Below are positions 1 to 5,365 of a stretch of 8,280 nt of DNA, piece after piece. The notes beneath the pieces are model-generated. The model did not search any database and was not told where the DNA came from. It saw only the letters and a list, made by a program, of their open reading frames with translations. The DNA lies in assembly GCA_028866355.1 (NCBI GenBank), contig JAGWIH010000088.1, forward strand, positions 1 through 8,280, written 5' to 3'. Numbering within the stretch: position 1 is the stretch's first letter; each line of letters begins with the position of its first letter. A program made the translations under genes and the position numbers. Origin of the DNA: Alphaproteobacteria bacterium. GTDB taxonomy: Bacteria > Pseudomonadota > Alphaproteobacteria > ATCC43930 > CGMCC-115725.

Positions 1-32
1 GTCTCGCCTCGGCTGCGCGCCGCGCCGTCTCC

Positions 33-37
33 GGAGA
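33..37 (+). promoter_or_regulatory. Ribosome binding site deciding the oxygenase start
   Basis: The bases GGAGA lie 9 nt before a TTG codon at 47 and directly abut another TTG at 38. Only the TTG at 47 has room for normal Shine-Dalgarno spacing, so it is preferred. An ATG further in, at 77, has no comparable site before it. Confidence 0.5.
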
Positions 38-46
38 TTGGCCAAC

Positions 47-1081
47 TTGGACTCAGACACCGCCGCCTTGCGCGACATGTGGTATTTCGCCCTGCCGGGC
101 CATGCGCTTCGGCGTGGCCGGGTCGTCGCACGCACGCTGCTCGGCGAGCCGGTGTTGCTCGGACGCGCGGCCGACGGCACGCCGTTCGCGTTGCGCAACA
201 TCTGTCCGCATCGCGGCATTCCGCTGAGCTATGGCACCTTCGACGGACGCGAGGTCGAATGCTGCTATCACGGCTGGCGGTTCGATACGACCGGCCGCTG
301 CACCGCCATCCCGTCGCTCTACGAAGGCCAGAAGCTGACGACCGGCAAGATCGGCGTCGCGGCTTATCCGGCGCGCGAGATCCAGGGCAATGTGTGGCTG
401 TTCTTCGGTGACGAGCCCGACAGCGCGCCGCCGCCGCCCGAAATCCCCGAGATCGGCGCCGCGACACCCAAGCTGTTCGAGCGCATGCGCGTGCCGGCCG
501 CGATCGATCACGCCGTGGTCGGATTGATGGATCCCGCACATGGCGCGTTCGTCCATCGCGCGTGGTGGTGGCGTTCGCGCAGCTCGATCCACGAGAAGGC
601 CAAGGAGTTCGCCGCCAGCCCTTTCGGCTTCACGATGCTGCGGCACGCGCCTTCGTCGAACGCCAACGCCTATCGTCTGCTTGGCGGCGCGCCCGAAACA
701 GAGATCACGTTCCGTCTGCCGTCCACGCGCGTCGAACACATTCGCGTCGGTAAGCGTTTCGTCGCCAGCCTGACGGCGGTGACGCCGCTGACCGACGGCG
801 AGGCCGAGGTCAATCACGCGATCTATTGGGATCTGCCGTGGCTGTCGGCGCTGAAGCCGGCGCTGCGTCCCTATGTTCGCGCCTTCCTCAACCAGGATCG
901 GCGGATCATGGTGATGCAAAGCGAAGGCTTGAAGCACGATCCGTCGCTGATGCTCATCAACGACGCGGACACCCAGGCCAAATGGTATTACCAGCTGAAG
1001 CAGGAATACCGCCGCGCCCGCGGCACCGGCCGCGCCTTCGTCAATCCGGTCAAAGGCCGCGTGCTGCGTTGGCGCAGCTGA
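47..1081 (+). CDS. Rieske non-heme iron oxygenase, DMO/VanA-like, terminal oxygenase component
   Basis: This protein of about 344 residues is an aromatic ring-hydroxylating or O-demethylating oxygenase. Such enzymes pass electrons from a Rieske [2Fe-2S] cluster to a mononuclear iron that activates O2. The Rieske ligands are visible as C53-x-H55 and C72-x2-H75 (CPHRG and CCYHGW). The catalytic iron site is D162-x2-H165-x4-H170 (DPAHGAFVH), with a distal carboxylate at D284 in NQDRR. This spacing matches dicamba monooxygenase and vanillate demethylase oxygenase subunits, which are also about 340-350 residues long. The TTG at 47 is chosen because of the GGAGA at 33-37; TTG 38 would add three residues. 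The frame stays open to the window edge, so a longer N-terminus is not excluded. No ferredoxin or reductase partner is visible here. Family is secure; the substrate cannot be read from the sequence. Confidence 0.9.
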   Translation: MDSDTAALRDMWYFALPGHALRRGRVVARTLLGEPVLLGRAADGTPFALRNICPHRGIPLSYGTFDGREVECCYHGWRFDTTGRCTAIPSLYEGQKLTTGKIGVAAYPAREIQGNVWLFFGDEPDSAPPPPEIPEIGAATPKLFERMRVPAAIDHAVVGLMDPAHGAFVHRAWWWRSRSSIHEKAKEFAASPFGFTMLRHAPSSNANAYRLLGGAPETEITFRLPSTRVEHIRVGKRFVASLTAVTPLTDGEAEVNHAIYWDLPWLSALKPALRPYVRAFLNQDRRIMVMQSEGLKHDPSLMLINDADTQAKWYYQLKQEYRRARGTGRAFVNPVKGRVLRWRS

Positions 1082-1145
1082 CGCGCCTCTCGCCCCGCCG
1101 CCGGACGGGCGGTAGGATGTGCGCGGTAAAATCGGGAGATCAGCG

Positions 1146-1553
1146 ATGACCCAAGGCGCGACGCAAGACGCGTCACAGCTGCTGGCGGCCCTGCGTTTCG
1201 GCAGCGACGGACTCATTCCCGTGGTCGCGCAGCAGCACGACAGCGGCGAGGTGCTGATGCTCGCCTGGATGAATCGCGACGCGGTGACCGAGACGCTCAA
1301 GACCGGACGCGTCTGTTATTGGTCGCGTTCGCGCAAGCAGCTTTGGCGCAAAGGCGAAAGCTCGGGCCATGTGCAACGGTTGGTCGAGCTGCGGGTCGAC
1401 TGCGACGGCGATGCGTTGCTCGTGCTGATCGATCAGAGCGGCGTCGCGTGTCACACCGGCACGCGCAGCTGCTTTTTCCGCGCGGTGCGCGACGGCGCGC
1501 TGATCGAGATTCAACAACCGAGCGGCGCGGCGGCACCCGGCGAAACGCGCTGA
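1146..1553 (+). CDS. hisI: Phosphoribosyl-AMP cyclohydrolase
   Basis: This 135-residue cytoplasmic enzyme opens the adenine ring of phosphoribosyl-AMP, the third step of histidine biosynthesis. Family motifs are clear: VLMLAWMN near the N-terminus, then LWRKGESSGHVQ, then VDCDGDALL followed by GVACHTGTRSCFF. The D-x-D-x-D cluster and three cysteines spaced 16 and 7 residues apart fit the known Mg and Zn sites. It is the monofunctional form: there is no fused HisE (phosphoribosyl-ATP pyrophosphohydrolase) domain, and the length is typical. The ATG at 1146 has GGGAGA six bases upstream; a GTG at 1119 would add nine residues but lacks a site. It follows the oxygenase gene by 64 bases on the same strand, so read-through is possible, though the two functions are unrelated. 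No other his gene lies in the window. Confidence 0.95.
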   Translation: MTQGATQDASQLLAALRFGSDGLIPVVAQQHDSGEVLMLAWMNRDAVTETLKTGRVCYWSRSRKQLWRKGESSGHVQRLVELRVDCDGDALLVLIDQSGVACHTGTRSCFFRAVRDGALIEIQQPSGAAAPGETR

Positions 1554-1740
1554 CGCGTCGCGTCACGCATCGGGTCGCGCGTGCGACTGCGCCGGCATGC
1601 CTGTGGCACACCACTGATCCGTAGAATCATCGAGAACCGCGACGGAAATCCCGGACTGCGCGTGGCAGCAAAGCCACAACGACGAAACTTCCTGCCCACT
1701 GACACAGTAAAGCCATCATTCGTGACATCATCTGGTCCCC

Positions 1741-1775
1741 GCCGTCGTCGTGCGACGGCAACGCGGCTTGGCCGC
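1741..1775. repeat. Two adjacent small hairpins in the lipoprotein upstream region
   Basis: A perfect 7-bp stem with a 5-base loop (1741-1759) is followed after 3 bases by a 5-bp stem with a 3-base loop (1763-1775). There is no T-tract, so this is not a standard terminator. It could be part of a long 5' leader or a small RNA, but at this GC content such dyads also arise by chance. Confidence 0.35.
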
Positions 1776-1797
1776 AACATGCAAACGGCGAAGTGCC

Positions 1798-1807
1798 GAA
1801 ACGTTTC
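1798..1807. promoter_or_regulatory. Candidate LacI-family operator (GAAACGTTTC)
   Basis: This is a perfect 10-bp palindrome centred on CG, followed by A, so that 11 of 12 bases fit TGAAACGTTTCA. LacI-family repressors recognise CG-centred palindromes, and the E. coli Cra/FruR operator has this core. It lies 125 bases before the lipoprotein start. No LacI-family gene is present in the window, so the link to a regulator is inference. Confidence 0.3.
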
Positions 1808-1932
1808 ACGTCGATCGGGAGACTTTTTTGGACTGGTTACGTTTGATGCTGGCGACGAATCACAACGCCCCGGCGGTGACGGGATGTCACACGGCGGCGC
1901 ACGATTGATCACCAAAGAATGGGGACTGAACC

Positions 1933-2826
1933 ATGATGAAAAGCCTTAACCCGTTCGGTAAGTACTTTGTCCTTCTGGCTGTCGGCCTGCTGATCGCAGG
2001 GTGTGACGGCTGGTCATACAGCCCGCCGCTGCGCGGCAACTATTACTCGTATCACGTCACCTTGCCGGACGCGCAAAGCGCGGCGCCCACCGGCAGCGCG
2101 TTCAATCAGGCTCTGGCGCGTAACTACGCCGACTACGCCGGCAATCTGCTCAACCGCAAGGGCGACTACGAGGACACGGACTATTACGCGCGCAAGAGCA
2201 TCGCCGCCGGCAAGGGCGAAGTCGTGCCGCCCGAGAACGTCGGCAATTGGGCGATAGCGACGCCGTGGGATGCGAAGGAAGGCTATCCGAAGATCCTGAA
2301 CGACGCGCGTGCGCGGCTGGTCCGCGTGCTCGACGCCGGCGCACGCGAGCGGCAACCGGACCTCGCGGCACGCACCCAGGTCGATTTCGACTGTTGGGTG
2401 ACGCATACCGAGAAATCGTGGTGGACGGCGATGACCGGCGCTTGCCACAACGAGTTCTTCGCCAATCTGGCGCGGCTCGAGGGCCAGCCCGTGGCGGCGC
2501 ATGAATTCCGGGTCTACTTCGCGTTCAATAAATCCAACCTGACGCCGGACACATTGAAGGTCCTGCAGCAGGTCGCGGCCCAGGCGAAGGCCGACCCGCA
2601 CATGCGCATCATGCTGGTCGGACACGCCGACGCCGCCGGCACCGACGCCTACAACATGGGGCTGTCGCATCGCCGGGCGAATACCGTCCGCGCTCAACTG
2701 CAGCACGAAGGCGTGGCCGCAAACCGCGTCGACGAACGCTGGGTTGGCAAGCGTCAGCCGCTGGTGCCGACGCCTGACGGCGTGCGCGAGCCGCGCAATC
2801 GCGTGGTCGTCATCACCTTCGAATAA
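1933..2826 (+). CDS. OmpA-domain lipoprotein, peptidoglycan-binding
   Basis: This is a 297-residue envelope protein. The N-terminus is a lipoprotein signal: a short charged start, a hydrophobic core at about residues 11-22, and a lipobox LIAGC with the lipidated cysteine at 24. Residues about 190-297 form an OmpA C-terminal (Pal/MotB-like) domain. The motif GHADAAGTDAYN carries D233, and LSHRRA carries R248; these are the residues that contact the diaminopimelate of peptidoglycan in the family. The middle region, 25-190, is mainly helical in look, with a Cys-Trp and Trp-Trp cluster and two cysteines (154 and 171) that could form a disulfide. I recognise this arrangement in alphaproteobacterial lipoproteins but not a proven function. 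GGGGA sits seven bases before ATG 1933; ATG 1936 is a near-equal alternative start. Residue +2 after the cysteine is aspartate, which is odd for an outer-membrane lipoprotein. Transcription probably ends at the terminator at 2871-2905. Confidence 0.88.
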   Translation: MMKSLNPFGKYFVLLAVGLLIAGCDGWSYSPPLRGNYYSYHVTLPDAQSAAPTGSAFNQALARNYADYAGNLLNRKGDYEDTDYYARKSIAAGKGEVVPPENVGNWAIATPWDAKEGYPKILNDARARLVRVLDAGARERQPDLAARTQVDFDCWVTHTEKSWWTAMTGACHNEFFANLARLEGQPVAAHEFRVYFAFNKSNLTPDTLKVLQQVAAQAKADPHMRIMLVGHADAAGTDAYNMGLSHRRANTVRAQLQHEGVAANRVDERWVGKRQPLVPTPDGVREPRNRVVVITFE

Positions 2827-2859
2827 GACGGCGACGCCGCCGCGAAACGAAGGTGTGAA

Positions 2860-3897
2860 CTAAGCCGGCAGGGAGGCGGGCCAAAGCTCGCCTCCCTCTT
2901 CTTTTGCCCGCGCCGCGTCGGCCGCCGCGCGCAGCACCAGTTGCATCACGTTTTCACTGCGGCCTGGATCGAACGGCGCCACGCCGACGCTGATGCCGAA
3001 TGCAGGCTCGGCGACGCCGGCAAATGGCGCCAGCCGCGCGGCGGCGGCGGCCAACGCCGCGGCACGCGCCCGCGCACCGGCCGGATCGATGCGCTCGATC
3101 CACAGGACGAACTCGCCGCCGCCGAAACGCGCGATCAGGTCGCCGGGCCGCGTATGTTCGCGCAACAAGCCCGACAACGCCGACAGCGCGGCGTCGCCGG
3201 CGTCCGGGCCACGCACCGCGTTGACGCGGCGGAGATTGGCGACGTCGACATAGAGCAGTGCCGCTGTCGGCCGGCTGCGATCGAGGCGGCTGAGCCGCCG
3301 CGTGAATTCGTCGAAAAACGCCGCACGGTTGGCGAGACCGGTCAGCGGATCGGTGCGCGACAGGTGGTCGATGCGTTCGCGGGCTTCGACTTGCGCCAGG
3401 ACGATTCCGAGATGGTCGGCGACGTCGGCGAGCAGCGCGCAATCGGCCGCTGCGAAAACCGCGCGCTCGGCGGATCGCCAGAGCAGCAACGCGCCCTTGG
3501 TTTCGCCGCGATACAGGATCGGCTGGGCGACGATCTGCGCCAGACGGTGGGCGAGCGCGACGCGGCCGTCGCGCTCCAATCCGGCCCGAACCGCCGACAA
3601 CACTGCCGGCGGCGGCTTCGCGCCCCAGCTCGCGGCGATATGCAGCGGCCCTTCGGCGCCATGGCGTAGGCTCGCGCCGCCGGCCGCGTCGAGCGCCAGG
3701 CCGAGCGCCGCCAGGATGGCCGTGAGCGCCCCTTCGGGCTGCGGCTCATCGCGTATCGCGCGCACCACGTGGCGCAAAACGCCGTCGCGCCGACGCGCAT
3801 GGTCGTCCGCCAGTCTATCCACCGACGTCTCGTCGAAATCGTCCGCCGTCTTGGATAAATCGCGAAATTGTCCCGCGGCGTCGTCGCATTGATCCAT
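2860..3897 (-). CDS. GAF-GGDEF protein with degenerate active site, probable c-di-GMP receptor
   Basis: This is a 345-residue cytoplasmic protein with no membrane segment. Residues about 45-165 look like a GAF sensor domain, then a linking helix (about 165-180) leads into a GGDEF domain that starts at DPLTGLANR (residue 183). Diguanylate cyclases make c-di-GMP from two GTP. Here the signature reads RFGGGEF (residues 257-263), so the usual acidic third residue is glycine. The ND pair is NA (226-227) and the GH of GHxxGD is GP. The first metal aspartate (D218) and N226 remain. The product-binding I-site R250-x-x-D253 stands exactly five residues before the signature. I infer loss of cyclase activity with c-di-GMP binding retained. 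The ATG at 3897 has GGGGG eight bases upstream; the in-frame TTG at 3912 has no such site. It lies 99 bases downstream of uspA on the same strand and could share its transcript. Confidence 0.88.
   Translation of the reverse strand: MDQCDDAAGQFRDLSKTADDFDETSVDRLADDHARRRDGVLRHVVRAIRDEPQPEGALTAILAALGLALDAAGGASLRHGAEGPLHIAASWGAKPPPAVLSAVRAGLERDGRVALAHRLAQIVAQPILYRGETKGALLLWRSAERAVFAAADCALLADVADHLGIVLAQVEARERIDHLSRTDPLTGLANRAAFFDEFTRRLSRLDRSRPTAALLYVDVANLRRVNAVRGPDAGDAALSALSGLLREHTRPGDLIARFGGGEFVLWIERIDPAGARARAAALAAAAARLAPFAGVAEPAFGISVGVAPFDPGRSENVMQLVLRAAADAARAKEEGGELWPASLPA
2871..2905 (+). terminator. Strong Rho-independent terminator of the lipoprotein gene
   Basis: An 11-bp stem (2871-2881 with 2886-2896, a single G-U pair) closes a CAAA loop and is followed by TCTTCTTTT. 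The T-tract is present only in the plus direction, so it serves the lipoprotein transcript, 44 bases past its stop codon. It lies wholly within the last codons of the convergent GGDEF-family gene. Confidence 0.85.
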
Positions 3898-3947
3898 GAA
3901 CCCAGCCCCCAACGACGCGAGGCTACGCCGCGGTGATTTATCAAACT

Positions 3948-3960
3948 CTTAAGCGTTAAG
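3948..3960. repeat. Small dyad CTTAA-GCG-TTAAG upstream of the GGDEF gene
   Basis: A perfect 5-bp inverted repeat around GCG lies about 50 bases before the GGDEF start, in an AT-richer pocket (about 3934-3962) that stands out from its GC-rich surroundings. It could mark a promoter or operator region. I found no convincing -35/-10 pair there. Confidence 0.25.
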
Positions 3961-3996
3961 GATGTTCGGCGGCTAAATCGGCGCGCGCCGCAGCGA

Positions 3997-4830
3997 TTAG
4001 TGCGCGAGCAGGACCGGTATACTGGCGTTAAGGATGACGTGCCGAGTCGCGCCGCCGAAAATCATCTGGCGCAGCCGACTCTGCGTGTACGCGCCCTTGA
4101 TCAGGAGATCGGCCTGCATGGTTTGCGCCTCGTCGAGAAAGATTTCGCCGGCCGGTTTGTTGCCGACGGCGATGTGACGCGACACCGCGGTAATGCCGTG
4201 CACCTTGAAATTGCGCACCAGCTCGTCGCCGCTTGGCCCCGGTACGAAGGCGCTGGCGACGCTGACCACTTCGACCCGTGCGGCGCGCTTGAGGAACGGC
4301 ATCGCTGCCGCGATCGTTCGCGCGGTCTCGGTGCTGCCGTTCCAGGCCACCAATACGCGCTCGCCCACGGTCGCCGGCGGCGTCTTGGGCGCCATCAGCA
4401 CCGGCCGGCCGCTTTCGAACAGCGCGTCTTCGAGCGTTGCTTCGGCGAACGAAGCCGCTTTGTCCGGCTGCTCGACGACGATCAGGTCATAGACGCGTCC
4501 GAGCGCGCCAACGATTGCGTTCTGGCGGCCCGCTTCCTCGCGCCACTCCGCGGTCACACCGGCGCCGGCGGCCGCGATACCGTGCTTGCGCATCACCGTA
4601 TTGAACAGGTTGCGCGCCTGGGTACGCCGCTCGCTGCCTTCGCGCTCGAGCGTGCGGTCAACTTCGGACGAGATCGAGAACCCCATCTCGCCGCCGAAGA
4701 CGACCGCATATTCGCTGGCGAGCGCGTTGAGCCCGGTGATTTTGCTGTCGAACCGGCGCGCGGCCAGGATTGCGGTTTCGAGCACCACTTCTGCGGCGCC
4801 GTCGCCCACTACAGCGAGGATCGCTTTCAT
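3997..4830 (-). CDS. Universal stress protein, tandem UspA domains
   Basis: This 277-residue cytoplasmic protein has two UspA folds in tandem, residues about 1-148 and 158-277. UspA proteins are nucleotide-binding or signalling proteins linked to stress survival; a precise role cannot be given. The first domain opens with MKAILAVVGDG and ends with SGRPVLMAP. The second opens with RVLVAWNGSTETAR and ends with IKGAYTQSRLRQ...FGGATRHVI...IPVLLAH, the usual loop and last strand of the fold. In that loop the first part of the ATP-binding motif G-x2-G reads GAYT, so ATP binding by domain 2 is uncertain. The ATG at 4830 is preceded by GGAGG four bases away and by a good promoter. The frame stays open to 4995, but the extra 55 codons would cross that promoter and have no family likeness. 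It is divergent from the RidA-family gene. Confidence 0.92.
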   Translation of the reverse strand: MKAILAVVGDGAAEVVLETAILAARRFDSKITGLNALASEYAVVFGGEMGFSISSEVDRTLEREGSERRTQARNLFNTVMRKHGIAAAGAGVTAEWREEAGRQNAIVGALGRVYDLIVVEQPDKAASFAEATLEDALFESGRPVLMAPKTPPATVGERVLVAWNGSTETARTIAAAMPFLKRAARVEVVSVASAFVPGPSGDELVRNFKVHGITAVSRHIAVGNKPAGEIFLDEAQTMQADLLIKGAYTQSRLRQMIFGGATRHVILNASIPVLLAH

Positions 4831-4854
4831 TCTGCCTCCGCCCGTCGCAGGGGC

Positions 4855-4883
4855 ATTATACCGGCGGCATGGTGCCCGCCCAA
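4855..4883 (-). promoter_or_regulatory. Sigma-70-type promoter of the uspA-family gene
   Basis: Read on the minus strand, TTGGGC (4878-4883) and a perfect TATAAT (4855-4860) are separated by 17 bases. Transcription would start near 4848, giving a leader of about 18 bases that still includes the GGAGG ribosome site. The -35 box is weak (3 of 6 consensus bases), which would suit an activated promoter. Confidence 0.65.
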
Positions 4884-4894
4884 GTCCGGCGGAC
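4884..4894. promoter_or_regulatory. Candidate operator GTCCG-G-CGGAC between divergent promoters
   Basis: This is a perfect 11-bp dyad adjoining the -35 box of the uspA promoter and 19 bases from the -35 box of the ridA promoter. Its position would let a regulator act on both genes. Short GC dyads are common at this base composition, so the call is tentative. Confidence 0.25.
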
Positions 4895-4913
4895 ACGTGC
4901 GTCAGGCAGGCGG

Positions 4914-4942
4914 TTGACACCCCACGCGCCGGGGTTTTCGAT
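4914..4942 (+). promoter_or_regulatory. Probable promoter of the RidA-family gene
   Basis: A perfect -35 box TTGACA (4914-4919) is followed after 17 bases by TTCGAT (4937-4942), a weak -10 with 3 of 6 consensus bases. Transcription would start near 4949, leaving a leader of about 35 bases. It stands back to back with the uspA promoter. Confidence 0.45.
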
Positions 4943-4983
4943 GACGCCGCCATTCCGGCGACCCCTTCCTGGCGGAGACGAGC

Positions 4984-5364
4984 ATGAAAATCCACAATCC
5001 CGCGGCATCGCCGCCGCCAAACGGCCCCTATAGCCTGGGTGTCGAGATCCCGGCCGGACAGCGCGTGCTGTTCATTGCCGGCCAGATTCCCGTCGCCAAA
5101 GACGGCACGACGCCACAGGGAATCAAGGCGCAGACCGAGCAGGTCTGGCGCAACGTCATCAACGTCCTCGAATCGGCCGGCATGGGCGTCGACAATCTGG
5201 TCAAAATCAACACGTACCTGACCAAACAGGAAAATATCGCCGGCTACAGCGAAGTGCGCGCGAAGATTCTGGGCACGGCGCGCCCGGTTTCAACCACGGT
5301 GGTGGTGCAATCGCTGGTGAAGTCCGAATGGCTGGTCGAGGTCGAGGCGTTCGCGGCGAAATAG
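4984..5364 (+). CDS. RidA (YjgF/YER057c/UK114) family protein
   Basis: This 126-residue protein has the family's usual length. RidA proteins are homotrimers that hydrolyse reactive enamines and imines, such as 2-aminoacrylate released by PLP enzymes. Visible marks are GPYSLGV near the N-terminus, VLFIAGQIPV, the helix ending LESAGMGVDNLVKINTYLT, and the C-terminal strand LVEVEAFA. In E. coli RidA the catalytic arginine lies in PARS. Here the matching stretch reads ARPVSTTVVV, and by my hand alignment the arginine position is serine, with an arginine two residues earlier. This resembles Rid subfamilies without the canonical arginine, so deaminase activity is not assured. The start ATG has GGAG six bases upstream. 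It is divergent from uspA and convergent with the aldolase-like gene, one base separating the stops. Confidence 0.92.
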   Translation: MKIHNPAASPPPNGPYSLGVEIPAGQRVLFIAGQIPVAKDGTTPQGIKAQTEQVWRNVINVLESAGMGVDNLVKINTYLTKQENIAGYSEVRAKILGTARPVSTTVVVQSLVKSEWLVEVEAFAAK

Positions 5365-5365
5365 T

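Larger units (their letters stand above)
1554..1932. other. 379-base intergenic region with several dyads
   Basis: I find no supportable gene in this stretch. An open frame across it is arginine-rich, has no recognisable motif and overlaps the lipoprotein start out of frame. It holds several inverted repeats: GTCGC-GCGT-GCGAC at 1574-1587, the palindrome GGCATGCC at 1594-1601, GCCGTCG-TCGTG-CGACGGC at 1741-1759, GCGGC-TTG-GCCGC at 1763-1775, the palindrome GAAACGTTTC at 1798-1807, and GTGAC-GGGAT-GTCAC at 1876-1890. None is followed by a T-run, so I cannot call an intrinsic terminator for hisI. A weak promoter-like pair, CTGACA at 1699 and TGACAT at 1723, is the best I see for the lipoprotein gene and is not convincing. 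Confidence 0.6.

Noticed and set aside
1127..1132. TAAAAT as a -10 box for hisI
   Set aside because: Transcription would start at about the hisI ribosome site, leaving no usable leader, and no -35 box lies at the right distance.
1117..1149. Ten-codon frame whose TGA overlaps the hisI ATG, as a possible leader peptide
   Set aside because: It has no histidine codons and no properly spaced ribosome site, and no attenuator structure is visible. The ATGA overlap is likely chance.
53..1300. Long minus-strand open frame of about 415 codons opposite the oxygenase and hisI
   Set aside because: It spans two well-recognised genes and their gap, has low-complexity Arg/Ala-rich protein with no motif, and is the usual antisense shadow of GC-rich coding DNA.
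1581..1949. Possible 122-codon gene in the long intergenic region
   Set aside because: It starts at GTG without a ribosome site, overlaps the lipoprotein start out of frame, and is Arg-rich and motif-free.
2829..2839. Hairpin CGGC-GAC-GCCG just after the lipoprotein stop as its terminator
   Set aside because: It has only four base pairs and no T-tract; the much stronger structure at 2871-2905 explains termination.
3953..4036. Twelve-base direct repeat GCGTTAAGGATG at 3953-3964 and 4025-4036
   Set aside because: One copy is within the uspA coding end and one in the gap beyond it. A 12-base match is expected about once or twice by chance in 8 kb, and no flanking sequence is shared.
4000..4917. 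Plus-strand open frame of about 305 codons opposite the uspA-family gene
   Set aside because: Shadow frame: it covers the uspA coding region and promoter and shows no domain or ribosome site.
4831..4995. Extension of the uspA-family protein by 55 N-terminal residues
   Set aside because: It would translate across the TATAAT promoter and the divergent gene's start, and the added residues have no family likeness. ATG 4830 has a good ribosome site.
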